Of a stretch of 64,000 nt of DNA, positions 31,101-42,152 are shown piece after piece; the stretch's first letter is position 1, and each line of letters opens with the position of its first letter. The stretch is from assembly GCF_000327385.1 (NCBI RefSeq), contig NW_008707048.1:191086-255085 (forward strand). Direction: 5' to 3'. Made by a program: the position numbers and the translations under genes. Below the pieces are notes generated by a model. It saw only the letters and a list, made by a program, of their open reading frames with translations, searched no databases and was not told where the DNA came from. The DNA is from Lottia gigantea (Eukaryota; Mollusca; Gastropoda; Lottiidae).

Positions 31101-31342
31101 TACGTTTTTTATACATTTCAGAATTGTCAGAGCAAGTTGCATGTAGTCACATGAGAGCCATTAATCTATACATCAGTTCGTTAAATAATACATTTATTGG
31201 TCGTAAATGTAACAGTTATAATGATTTTAATGAAGGACTTTGTACATCGGATACAGCTATCATGGGTTATTGGGCTACATCAGTGCCCGAATGGGGCAAA
31301 TATTATTTAAAAACCACAGCTGTCGAACCTTATGTTATTTGA
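28182..31342 (+). CDS. Secreted pancreatic-lipase-family lipase, copy A
   Basis: This is an alpha/beta-hydrolase lipase predicted to be secreted and to cleave ester bonds of glycerides or phospholipids. Six exons (28182-28224, 28564-28862, 29279-29513, 29747-29857, 30402-30521 and 31122-31342) join in frame to 342 residues. The signal peptide is [26 protein letters not shown] matches the start of mature pancreatic lipase. The triad is Ser171 (GHSLGSH), Asp195 (GLDPAGP) and His279 (CSHMRA). The Ser-Asp spacing of 24 equals the human one. Two cysteines 24 residues apart (GCSK...VACSH) frame a full-length lid. It ends after the catalytic domain, so the PLAT/colipase-binding domain of vertebrate pancreatic lipase is absent, as in many invertebrate members. 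The next downstream gene is its tandem duplicate. Triglyceride versus phospholipid preference cannot be told from sequence. An ATG nine codons upstream is in frame but is not shared with copy B. Confidence 0.93.
29995..30235. repeat. Dispersed repeat in lipase A intron 4
   Basis: The segment starting tgcctcaaaatatgtgtcag and ending near cctatttgtaccccctgtct is shared, in diverged form, with 47595-47770 in an SLC22 intron. Shorter pieces occur near 27.8 kb. It is a degenerate interspersed element of unknown class. Confidence 0.6.
30290..30400. repeat. Short palindromic tandem repeat in lipase A intron 4
   Basis: About five units resemble tgatctcgatatcactaggt followed by gatcatcaccgttt. The cores GATATC and GGTGATCATCACC are themselves palindromes. 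The same type of repeat lies at the equivalent place in copy B (34480-34570). Confidence 0.75.
30791..30945. repeat. Foldback family A copy in lipase A intron 5
   Basis: It begins taaagggattgtaaagaggt and contains catcaatttgcaccattcca and cagtcagacgtcttg. The centre block is shortened. It is absent from the matching intron of copy B, so it inserted after the gene duplication or was lost from copy B. Confidence 0.7.
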
Positions 31343-32904
31343 AATATGTATTAAAGCAACTGTCTCTAGAATGCCATGATTTTATATGAACTCAAAGCCC
31401 TTCATCCAGGATATGACGTCACCAAATATAGACACCATTGGTACTTCCATAGATCATATTATCTTTCTATCATTCTTAAAGACCACAATTGCAATTGTAA
31501 TGTGTCTCGTTTTATTAGGTTTTATTTCTCTGCGGGTGACTCGATTTGTCAACCATGATCTAAATACCACACTAGCAAGTTTTTTTTCCATTTGAATATA
31601 TTATAATTTTGGTAATTGCCAAAACTGAATCTTCAGAATCTGAACATAGGACATTCGATTTGTTAAATGGGGTTCGGGTGGCATTTAAGTATATATAGGA
31701 GGAAATAAGACCCAACGACTAAGAAAAGAAATCATAGGTATTGATCCACCAGCCACAGTAGCTGACATTTGCCCCCCCTTTTTCATAGGTATATTTTTTA
31801 ACCCCCTATGTTTTGCAGAAAATCCAGAGACTCTCCATGGAAGGTGACAGCCCCCCCCCCCCCCCCCCCCCCCATTCAGTTATTCTGCCTCAAAATTATT
31901 TCCGGGATCCGCAAGGATCTAGTGGTCCGATAAAGAACTGACTTTATCAAGAGAGGCTGTAGCTCACTGCTCAGTTTACAGAAGATACGATCTGATGGCA
32001 TCGATTGCCTGTCTATATTATAATTATAGGCTATAGAGTATAATTTAAGCCATAAAAGAAGGAAAAACTTTGAAGGCGACAATAGCTATCTTGAATCAAT
32101 ATTAATGTTGAATAATGATAGAAAGATCATTGCAGAGATGTTACCTTTCTGAAAAGGTGCCCTACTTATTTTTAAAACATGGTATAAGATTTGATGTCAC
32201 ACCTGTCTGGATACAACACGTATACAAGAATAACACAATGGTTACTGTCAAGTAGCCTATTTATATATTAACATTTCATAACATATGGCTGGACTTAAAT
32301 TTCTCCGCTGCTGAAAGAGATGTTTGAAATGATGTACTTTTAGTAATATCGCTCCCCTTAAATACCGAGGATATACCGTCTTTGGCCCCTACTCTCGGGG
32401 TCCTTTTCATTGACTTCCTTAATCAAGGAAGCTTGTAGATGCAGCGATTTGATAGGATTGCACGGTGTCGAATACAGCCAACCAGAGCCTTCGACAAAAA
32501 GGCTGTGCGTGTAACTACAATAGTCGAGCGCTTTGATTGGCTGTATTTGATAGCATCTATCCAATTAAATTGTCAATGTATTGGATGGTGTTCGTAATAG
32601 CTTCAAATTGTACCGTATGGCTTCTAATAAACGCCACTGGGAATCCCTTTCTTTCAATAGTGACAAATGTCAGCTCCAAATGTTTCTCAGATTGTAGTGT
32701 TCTGATTTTTTTTGACAGTTTTGATGTTAGATTTGTAACAGTTTCACTAAAATAGATCCCAATTGTAAAACTTACGTCAAGGTGTTATCTTTCCATTGTC
32801 AATAGAAAAAAATGGTATTTTTATATGAGGAGATGACCCAAATAATCCACATAAAAAGGCTGAAGAATCTTGGAAGCATACATTGGAAAATCAGGATTTT
32901 CATC
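31343..32904. other. Spacer between the two lipases
   Basis: It holds the 3' untranslated region of copy A, then a homopolymer of 23 C at 31851-31873 and an inverted pair of roughly 60-bp GC-richer segments near 32430-32570. No gene is supported. Confidence 0.5.
31851..31873. repeat. Poly-C tract, 23 bases
   Basis: This is an uninterrupted C run beside further C runs at about 31770 and 31800. Its length is prone to assembly error. Confidence 0.85.
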
Positions 32905-35259
32905 ATGAAGTTTGCAGTAGCATTGCTATTCCTTGCCAGTACTAATGGTAAGTATGTCTATATTGAATTGCAGATCTTATTCTGTGATATATTAAAAGTT
33001 CTAGTCGTCCCCAGCTGTCCAAAACTCTTTCATTTATTTTTGGTTAGTTTTATTGGAATTTCCCCTGTAATTTTGAAATTTGTTAATCCAAATAGGTATC
33101 CTTTCTGTTTGTAGTTGATATATAAATTGCATATTTTCTCTTATCGATTTTTGTTTTGTTTGTCGCTTTTTGAGGGGTGATTGGTTTGTCTTGTTTTGGG
33201 GTTTTTTTTTCATTTATTCATTGTAAGAAAACAGTTGCTCATTTTTTCAATATATTTGAAGAAAAGCACTTCTTTTAATGTTCTTTAAAAAAAAAATCTG
33301 AAAAAGAAAAACCATTGCGTATAGACTTATCCTTAATTTTATCTTTATGCAGGCTTTTTATTTTCCAAAGAAGAATGTTACCCGCCCTATGGATGTTTTG
33401 ATAACAATTGGCCATACGACAACACTAATGACGTTCCAGTGAAACCAAGTGAAATTGGACTGCAGTTGGCTTTAAATAACCGAGTAAACCCAGATCTTAC
33501 TAAACCAGATTTCTTGAGCCCCACAGATGCCGCATCTGTAAACAACAGCAGATTCGATGCATCCAAAAGGGTGGTGGTCATCATTCATGGTTTTCATGGA
33601 AGTTTCATGGATCCTTGGGTTGGATCTCTGGCTAATGGAATTCTAGAAGCAGTAAGTATAGACAAATAACTGAAGCTGAAATAGCTGCTTGTTTTCATTC
33701 AATTGTTGACTAACCGGGCGTCGTGTTTTCAGTCTAAAATATGATACGAGTAGTTCAAATTAAAATATATCGGCTGACTGCTATATACATTTTACAGGAC
33801 GATGTGAATGTTATTTGTGTCAACTGGCACGAAGGAGCTAAAACTAATAGTTACAAACAAGCAACAGCTAATACCAGATTGGTTGGTAAAATGATAGCTG
33901 TTATGTTGACCACCATCCATGATACAATGGGAACATCCTATTATGATATGCATATTATTGGTCATAGCTTGGGATCCCATATAGCTGGTTATGTTGGTAG
34001 ATTCCTCCCTGGTTTTCTAGGTAGAATCACAGGTAGGATAATTCATTCTTAAACTAGCCTGTCGGATACATGCCTAATCATCCAAACTTTCCTCGATAGT
34101 AACCGAAATAGACACAAATCGGACTTGCGTCAATATCTAAGCAAAAAATTCATCATTCCACCTGTAAGACGGTCTTGCATGGATTAGGAGCAGTTAATAA
34201 GGAAGTATGAGGGTTCAATATAATCTTTGAATTATTTTAATCCGTTTTGAATTATAATTTCAGGATTGGATCCTGCTGGTCCCAATTTTGCAAAATATGA
34301 TACTTTGGTACGTCTTGATCCATCTGATGCCATGTTTATTGATGTAATACATTCTGATGATGATACTATCTTTGAATTAGGTATGTTCCTATATACTGTT
34401 ACATAATGCAATCAAACGACGACCAGATTTACAACCATATGAACAGATCTGAACAGAATGATTGCGATAAAATTATGATTTTGATATCACTGGGTGATCC
34501 TGATATCACCGGGTGATCTTGATATCAACAGGGGATCGTGATATCAACAGGGGATCGTGATATCACCGGGGAATTTTCAATTTTAATGACTGTTTTACTG
34601 TTTTAGGATGGGGTACCGGGGTGCCGATGGGTGATTTAGATTTTTATCCTAATGGTGGAGAAAATCAACCTGGTTGCAGCAAACGTTTTTGGGAATATGT
34701 TTCCAATTTACTCTTCGATTTTGGAGGTAAGTTTAACCTTCGGTCCCCTGGGATATTTTCATCCCACGGGTATTTGGGGCTGGGGTGTCATGGATGTGGC
34801 CAACTGTTGTAGGAGAATTTGGTACCTTCTGTCACAACGTCTGGCTTCTCAATTTCCACGTTTGGATTTCAATCCCAGAATGGGCACGATGACACTTTCG
34901 TAGGCTATTTTTCGAACCTGATGGACAAACGTCTAGTTATTTGCATGGCAGGTTTGCTTACAGGCTGCGAATTCTAAAGATCTAGAGAGAGTAGGACATT
35001 ATTTCATTTTCGACCAAACTGTTAATTATGCATTTCAGAATTAACAGAGCAAGTTGCATGTTGTCACATGAGAGCTATTAATCTATACATCAGTTCAATA
35101 CGTAATACATTTATTGGTCGTAAATGTAAGAGTTATGATGATTTTAATGAAGGACTTTGTGAACCGGATACAGCTATCATGGGTTATTGGGCTACATCAG
35201 CGCCCAAATGGGGTAAATACTATTTAAAAACCACAGGAGTCGAGCCTTATGTTATTTGA
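32905..35259 (+). CDS. Secreted pancreatic-lipase-family lipase, copy B
   Basis: This is the tandem duplicate of the preceding lipase, with the same predicted activity and secretion. Six exons (32905-32947, 33353-33651, 33798-34032, 34264-34380, 34607-34726 and 35039-35259) have the same phases as copy A. Lengths are identical except exon 4, which is 6 bp longer and restores the LVRLDPSDA spacing seen in human pancreatic lipase. The product is 344 residues. It has a signal peptide ([15 protein letters not shown]), triad Ser171 (GHSLGSH), Asp195 (GLDPAGPNF) and His281 (CCHMRA), and the full lid. Most exon differences are scattered single bases, but the oxyanion-side segment changes from [13 protein letters not shown] to [13 protein letters not shown]. 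Two intact copies without stops suggest both are in use. The upstream open frame extends in phase to an ATG at 32812, but copy A does not support that start. Confidence 0.92.
34480..34570. repeat. Short palindromic tandem repeat in lipase B intron 4
   Basis: Four to five units resemble gatatcaccgggtgatcttga or gatatcaacaggggatcgt. It occupies the same intron as the array in copy A but with different unit variants, so it was present before duplication and has since diverged. Confidence 0.75.
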
Positions 35260-35321
35260 AATAGTATGTATTAAAGCAACTTCATATTAAAATGCCATGT
35301 TTTTGAATGAACAAAATGCGT

Positions 35322-35562
35322 TTAAAGGGATTGTATAATGCTTTCTAAAAATTGTATATGTATGAGGGACACTGATAGCATCAATTTGCACCAATACAAT
35401 TTTTCAATCAGACGTCTTTGGTTCCCGCAATCCTTCTTAAACTAAGTGTTTAAAATATAGCAAAATACGCATTATCACATAAGATCCTTCGCGTTTAGTG
35501 ACGTCATCAAACACTTGGTTTTAGTGGGATTGCAGGAACCACACACGCCTGATTGACTCCAC
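35322..35562. mobile_element. Foldback family A, best-preserved copy
   Basis: The left arm reads tttaaagggattgtataatg, then catcaatttgcacc, then caatcagacgtctttggttc. The right arm returns as aaacacttggttttagtggg, attgcaggaacc and gcctgattg, the complement of the inner left arm. A 60-bp centre carries tgacgtcatc. It lies just 3' of lipase B. Confidence 0.75.
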
Positions 35563-35687
35563 TTGATATCCAAGATCTGAATTTTTAGATACCACACTAG
35601 CTAATATTTTAATATAAGTTTAATTTTAACGGGTGATAAGTCAAATATAAATATATACACAATATTGTTTTACAAATAGATATAATA

Positions 35688-38451
35688 TTACTTTGTTATT
35701 CCAATTTTCTGTTTGGATGATCTGGGTCCAAAATGGCGTCTGCTTGTTCTCGGCCTATCGCCCAATGTCCATTTCACCTTTTGCTGTAAGAAAAAGCAAT
35801 TTTAAAGTATTCAAATCGGTATTGAAATTGACAATTTTTGATCCATTAGTTGAGTTGTGACGTCACTAAGTCCAAAACAGTTGTTGTCCGTCATTATTCT
35901 GAAACTGGATTCCTTATGTTTGTGATTGTTATATTTTGTAAGTGGCACTGGTTAAATTTTAAATACTTAGAAACAGAAGCACAATGTTAGAAATCGTAGA
36001 TATGTATGGATCATGAGTATCAAGGGCTTTAAGTCGTTCTGGCTCACACACCTTTGAAAAACCTAACGTATTACCTAATTACATATATTTATATGAGTGG
36101 TCTACTCACCTGATAGTCATACTCTTTTGATTTGATCACCTGTCTGTTTCTGTACGACTGAAATTATACGTTATATTCTATTACAAAACATTGACATATT
36201 TGGAGATAAATCTGGCTTCATGAAGCATTGTTTTTTGCAGAACGCTAGTTCAGGCGTATATTCAGGAAATGACATTAATTGCTATAGACCTACTTACCCT
36301 GACAACCATGGCAACACCAAAACTAAGCTGCATCAGTATAAAAATAACCGAGAGACCAATTAACATTATATAGTCCAATATCTCAGCAGTTTGTGGCCAC
36401 ATACCAAATGCTGGTATCAAGGCGTGCCAAGCACAAACAACAAACAGAAATAATGTACTCATCAAAATATAGATATCCTGAAAATAACAATGGAAGACTT
36501 TAGATAGAAAATGAACACCATAACTGAATCTCCCAGAATTCCACATAATAATAATATAAAACGCTTGATTGGTTGAATAAGAATAGTAATTGTGAACACG
36601 TTGTATTGGACAAAAGTGTCCAATTACGATCCAGTCAGTTACAGGTTGACAAGATCATCAAAAATGAAATGAATGGAGTTTTACGTCCTACTTTTCTGCA
36701 GATCATAAAAATGATATTTAAGAAGATGTGACCTACCAAATGAGTAAGATAAGAAATCATAGGTAATGATCTAGCAGCCACCAGTTTAAAAGTTACGGTT
36801 GTTAAGATTAGAGTAAAACCGAGACTCAGACGTGTTTCATGGCTGGTTCTGTCCACAGAAAATGTTCCCAGAGACATAAAGCTGATCAAAAACTGAAATA
36901 GAAAATTCACATATAAAACTGGTTCGTAAAATGGTAGTACAATTATAGAGGTTCGTTTCCCGAAAAAATATTGGTATCAGGGGTTACAGAAGGGAACTTT
37001 TCAATTTCTCTGGACGGGCAAGATGCGGTGGAACTTGAACTTACCCACTCGTCTGGGACATTGTTGTAAAATGCAAATTTATGAATGGTTTTAGTCCAAA
37101 ACATCAGCCTCTATTCCAGTCTTTGAAAGCTATTTTTACAGTTGACGACTCAGCTGACAAGTTTCACATTAGCTATCAAAGGCTGGAATAGAAGCAGATG
37201 ATTCGGACTAGCATGGTTCATGGTTATATGGTTCTGATATGAATGAAAATACATTTACCATGACAACTAAAATATTCCAGATGAAATAACCAGGCTTCCT
37301 GAAGGCACAGCAAGTAAAGAACATGCCAGGTCTTTTGTATCTGTTCTCACTGTATTCAATTGGTGTTATTTTAGATCGACATTCAACGAAATCTCTCATT
37401 TCCCATTCTTGTATATCACCAAAGTTGAGAGTGTATACACTACTGGCTTCTTCATGTTCTTCAATAAGCTCTACTGATGTAACAGGGTGTTCACTGGTGA
37501 TTAAGACCGAAAGATGCTGAAAAAATTAATTTTTGTAAACTATAAGCTCAATACATTTGAATTCTCTTGAGGGTCTTAGGTTCAATGAGAAGTTAAACAA
37601 TCAAAACTTGGATGTAACTAACCTATATATCTTAGTTCCGGACAAGAGTCGAGGTGACCAATCAAATTCAGTGATCAGAATATCGCCTTGATGGATTAAG
37701 GGCTCAAATGTCGAACTATGTCAAGATGGCAGCTCACCTGGGTATCAAAAGGAAATTCCTCCAGTTCTAAATTTTCATAAAACGTCCCTGTAGCTCTTCT
37801 CATTTCTAATACATAAGCTTCTCCATCAATACCAATCTGTACGTCTCTCCAGACTGTTTCTTTAAGCTCACCCTTATAATTACCTAATTGCAGTCTGGGG
37901 TCCCAATATTTATCCCAGTCTATACCAATGATAAACTGTAATAGAAAAATAACCAATATCGTATCTCAAAATCATAAAACTGAATGGTGGAAGAAGGTCG
38001 AAGATGTTGGGAGAAAATTGTGGAAGCAAATATGATGTTTATTTCATATTGAGGTTTTTGAGCTTTGGAAACAATTTTAGGTCATCGTGAATTTTTAATG
38101 CAAACTGAATAAGTTTGCCCTTAATGTTTTTCTCTCGTTTTACTAATGTTTTATATCCATAGGCGATACAGCCATCCAATGCTAGGTATCGCTAGCGAGG
38201 TCCTCGTACCCTTTCCAAACACCTGATGCCACTCCAACATTCGTTATGCGTAATATGATATTTGGTGACATTGACTACTTGCCTAGAATATCTGCTTTCA
38301 TAATATCTCCAACTGAACCTACCTGTGGTGTACTGTTATCAAGTTTGGTTTCTCGCCATCTTGCCCGGACGAATACTTCTGCTGTAAATTGTTCTTTAAG
38401 TGTGTCAATGTTTTCAATTTTCAGAAACACTGTCTGTAGATAGACCTTCGG
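35688..38451 (-). CDS. Pentameric ligand-gated ion channel subunit, Cys-less; N-terminus missing
   Basis: This is a membrane channel subunit of the Cys-loop receptor superfamily. Minus-strand exons are 38323-38451, 37738-37935, 37259-37516, about 36738-36892, 36298-36477 and 35688-35783. All begin and end in phase 0. They give an extracellular beta-sandwich (FTAEVFVRARWRE, IDWDKYWDPRLQL, EEFPFDTQHL), M1 (FRKPGYFIWNILVVMFLISF), M2 (HETRLSLGFTLILTTVTFKL), M3 (YLTHLDIYILMSTLFLFVV) and a later hydrophobic helix (LIGLSVIFILMQLSFG), then a basic tail ending GITK. The two cysteines that normally flank FPFD are absent. A long M3-M4 cytoplasmic loop is also absent: M3 and the last helix are only about 25 residues apart. 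The first exon (signal peptide) is not located; there is no good candidate before about 39.0 kb. Ligand and ion selectivity are unknown. Confidence 0.85.
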
Positions 38452-40322
38452 CTGTAACAAAAGGTGGAAAACTATTTAAAAAGTAACTAAGCCCATATGA
38501 ATTAACAGGGCGAATAGGATAACCATCTCACCTGCTTGCCTCAATATCCATGATGGCGTATCCCCTTTCTCTGGTTATCAGTGCACCTTCAACTTTCAAA
38601 AATATTTCATAATTCCGTAAACTTTGCGACGGTTTCATTCCATATATGGAAGTCATGAAGGTCGTTTTATGTCATCGTTCGTATATGCATTTCAAATTTT
38701 ATAGTTCCAAAATGAAGAAAGGCACCCCACCACCCTATTACAATGCCATCGGTTTTCCTCGCGAAGTTATATTTGTAACTTGCTTGGGTGTTGTATTGAG
38801 AATCCACAATGACAAAGAATATTTTGTTACCAATTATCATACATACCAAATTCTTTTTAATGACAGTTGTAACGGTTTTTTCTTTTTCCGTCATTTTCCA
38901 GAGGTATTGTGAAAATCCAAAGTATTTCACAGAGAGCCAACGAAATAGTGAAACATCCAACGCAGTTCTGATATAAAAGCTCGCGTTGTTAATCTGACAT
39001 GGTTACCAATAGTTAATCCTGTATATACTTCGATTCGACTAGAATTAGATTAATCTTTTGATAATCCGCAGACAACTTAATAATGGCGAGTATAATGATT
39101 AATTACCAAATCAAAATTTATTTTCATAATTCTATTATCGATTATATCGTTTTTATATAGTTTTTATACAATTGTATTTATACTGTATACACATGAAAAT
39201 GGTGCATTACTTATTTATAGAATAAGAATTCAATTTGTACACTTCGCCTACAATTAAATCAAGCGTATTGTCACGTATTGACTTGAGAAGCGACAATCTA
39301 AGATTCCGAAACGTATTTGGAATTCTTAACATTGATGTCATAATATCGGTGTCTCAGCTCTATGCATAGAAAATGTAAAACACAGCATGGAGGGTTTATT
39401 TAAATGTAGCAGACCCATAATCTGCAATCAAAAAAGGGTCATGGATAGCCATGATCGACCTCTGTGTAAAGCCAATATCGAATCGACTTTACCCACCAAA
39501 ATATTTAAAATTTACTTCTAAGCATTTTCCTCATACAAATTTAGGATTAGAAAGATAGAAAGATCAGGATGACTGTATTAAACAGAATAAACAAGGGCCA
39601 TAATTCCTGATATGTTTCCATATAACTGAATTTCAATGAGCAATGTCCATCGAGTTTTAATGTATAACTAGTATACCCTGCCAAATTTCACTACATCACT
39701 TTTCACGAGTTTCTGATAACATGCCGTGGTGCTTCCTAATCCCAATTATTACCAAAGTGCCAAGACTGCCAAGAGTAAATGGTTGACCCTTTTACCTCTT
39801 TATAAGACACAGAAACCAAGAATAAGACAGATACAAGTCATTGGGGAGGATAAGAAACTAAATATACTGTGTTGGTAAGTGCGTTCAATTTTTCACTTGA
39901 GTTAATCTATACCAGAAAAATACATTCTCGAAATAAAGGATAGGCATAATAGGCCTATGTGTTAACTGTGCCTATCTGGTTCAGTTCCAACTATTCATTG
40001 ATTGGAAAAAAAAACAGCTATAGTATAAGAGGGACAATGTCCACTACAACCGATGTCAGTTTCTATAATAGCTATACATTCTCATTTCACCTTTTAACCT
40101 TTCGGAGCCCCATTTACAGAAAGTACTATAGTATCGGTATTTTTTTATTACCGGTACTATATATACAACCACCTCATTACAAATGCCTAAACAGGTTCAG
40201 GAACCAGCATCGTCCTCGTGTGCTCGGATCAGGGGAGATTGAGAAACGATAGCAGTGAGCAAACATTGATTTCAAATGAATAATGATAAATAAACAAAGC
40301 GTAGTTATTGTGTGTCCAGCAT
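38452..40322. other. Non-coding interval upstream of the channel gene
   Basis: It should hold the missing first exon of the minus-strand channel gene. A short minus-strand stretch with a donor (38520-38560, MDIEAS...) does not join in phase. The 97-codon minus-strand frame at 38667-38960 is not protein-like. The rest is AT-rich and unrecognised. Confidence 0.45.
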
Positions 40323-42152
40323 TCATGTTCTTTTCATGGCAATCAAATTGTGCATGATATCAAAACTATTTCCATCTGGTTGTAAACTCACTAGACTACC
40401 ACCATTTAATTTCACCTGTAGAAATCCAAAATCGTCAAGTCCATTAACTGTCGCCTCTGCAAAGTCCAAACTTTCCACCTTCACTTTATCACCGCTGTGA
40501 ATCCAGTATTTATAATAAAGATCACAAAAGGCTTCTGCCCCATCAGTTTGAAAGAAATGTATCAGCTGTTCAATATGGGTAACAGTGCGAGCTATAAGTT
40601 GTTCCGTGGTACACAGTGGTATGAAGGTACCGTGGTTGTTGTTCCAATTGCTGATAATATCATTAATACAGATAGTTGGATTACTATTGGATACGTTGAA
40701 TCCACACCCGATTATAGTATGGATAACAGATCCGATCATTGAAGAATTAACAATTACTCCACCTAATTTCATAAGACGATTGAAATAGATGTCGTTCGGC
40801 CATTTTAATTTCAATGGTAGGTCCTCACATTGTGGTAAAGTTCGAACACTTTGAACTACAGCAAGCGACACAATATGTTGCAAGAATGATACCTTTTGTC
40901 CTAAGGTACTGTTAAGATCGATCCGTACGTGTAAACTAAACATAGCACATCCTAATGGACTCAACCACGAGTTTCCACCTCTTCCTCGACCAGAGGTCTG
41001 ACGACCAGCTATCGCAATAACACCGATATTTTCTGGTGCTGAAAACATAAAGCCATCTAGAACCGTCATGGTTGTTGGAATCACGTCGGTGTATAAAAGA
41101 ACCCTACCAAGAGACTTGCTGTGTAAATTATTCCAATAAATATGTGGTTCAAAATATTGGAACGATACACTTTCCGCATGAGACATTACTGGTAGCAGTG
41201 TCGCAGTTGGCTCTTCGCGACCATCAAAACACAATTCAACTCCTTTACTTTTTAAACAGTTGTCTTTTAACTTTCTGGAAAAGCTTTCCAAGAATTCCCT
41301 TATCTGTTCATCGTCTGAAGCTAACAAGTATGCTGGTGTTAGTTTTGGAGGATCACCCGCACTGCAATCTACTCCGAGAACTCTTAACAGGTCCGTAAGT
41401 ACGGCCAACTTTGAAGAATTTGATTCTTTCAACGTGGAAAATTGAGATTGATTCAAATTTTCATTTGACAAATCATTGTCTAAAGATGCTTGACATAAGA
41501 TGGCTTTATTTCCACCAAAGGAAACTTTCCCAATTAATGCGTCATCTTTGGAGGTTCCGAATCCAACAAAGTCCGTTCCTTCTGGTGATACTGTTTCGCT
41601 CCTACCATACGTTCTACCAGACGATAAAAGATTCACATCCCTCCATTCTTTATAAGATAACTGAATGATCGGCGTTGGTACCTTGCACTTTTTCACATCT
41701 ACGAATTTGCGCTCAAATGAAGATTGGAAACTTAAAACATTGGCCTTCTGTTTGAGAAAGGCGTAGAAAACATCGTCGACTTCCGGTGTTGCTTCGGCAC
41801 GTGAAAGGATCAACAAGGCGGTGTTGTCCTGCCACGGTGTTTTAAACAGGTGCTCGTGTTTTAAATGGTAAACTGTGTAAGTCTCTTGGTTTATACAATG
41901 TCTGATAAGATCATTCACTTGAGAAAATCTAGAGACAGAACTATCATCATGGCCAGAATAAATTAAAATATTAGGTGGCTTGATTCCTCTAGCTTTAGAT
42001 CCGGACATTTTCCTATTGTGATTGACACCGATTGATCTACAACCAATAATTTGTTTTGTACGAAAATTTTGGCACCGAGATAGAAAAACGTTTACTTTGG
42101 CTTGTATCATTACATACTTGAAAATATTGCTTCTATAATTTGTATTTAACAC
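40323..42152 (-). CDS. HLCS: Biotin--protein ligase (holocarboxylase synthetase)
   Basis: This enzyme attaches biotin, via biotinyl-AMP, to the target lysine of the biotin carboxylases in cytosol and mitochondria. It is one uninterrupted frame of 609 residues. The N-terminal half (PPNILIYSGHDDSSVSRF, then LLILSRAEATPEVDD) is the glutamine-amidotransferase-like region found in eukaryotic ligases. The catalytic half has the biotin/ATP loop GRQTSGRGRGG near residues 380-390, LKWPNDIYF near 450 and KLGGVIVNSSMIG. It ends with the small C-terminal BPL domain (SGDKVKVESLDFAEATVNGL, then LQPDGNSFDIMHN). The first Met gives a basic, hydroxylated leader that could serve mitochondrial import. Met49 (MSGSKARGIKPP) could give a cytosolic form, as in human HLCS with its alternative starts. 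The lack of introns is odd beside its intron-rich neighbours. It is divergent from the SLC22 gene downstream on the plus strand. Confidence 0.94.
   Translation of the reverse strand: MLNTNYRSNIFKYVMIQAKVNVFLSRCQNFRTKQIIGCRSIGVNHNRKMSGSKARGIKPPNILIYSGHDDSSVSRFSQVNDLIRHCINQETYTVYHLKHEHLFKTPWQDNTALLILSRAEATPEVDDVFYAFLKQKANVLSFQSSFERKFVDVKKCKVPTPIIQLSYKEWRDVNLLSSGRTYGRSETVSPEGTDFVGFGTSKDDALIGKVSFGGNKAILCQASLDNDLSNENLNQSQFSTLKESNSSKLAVLTDLLRVLGVDCSAGDPPKLTPAYLLASDDEQIREFLESFSRKLKDNCLKSKGVELCFDGREEPTATLLPVMSHAESVSFQYFEPHIYWNNLHSKSLGRVLLYTDVIPTTMTVLDGFMFSAPENIGVIAIAGRQTSGRGRGGNSWLSPLGCAMFSLHVRIDLNSTLGQKVSFLQHIVSLAVVQSVRTLPQCEDLPLKLKWPNDIYFNRLMKLGGVIVNSSMIGSVIHTIIGCGFNVSNSNPTICINDIISNWNNNHGTFIPLCTTEQLIARTVTHIEQLIHFFQTDGAEAFCDLYYKYWIHSGDKVKVESLDFAEATVNGLDDFGFLQVKLNGGSLVSLQPDGNSFDIMHNLIAMKRT

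Noticed and set aside
38667-38960. 97-codon minus-strand frame just upstream of the channel gene, considered as its first exon
   Set aside because: It lacks a signal peptide and a donor in phase 0, and its composition is not that of a channel extracellular domain.
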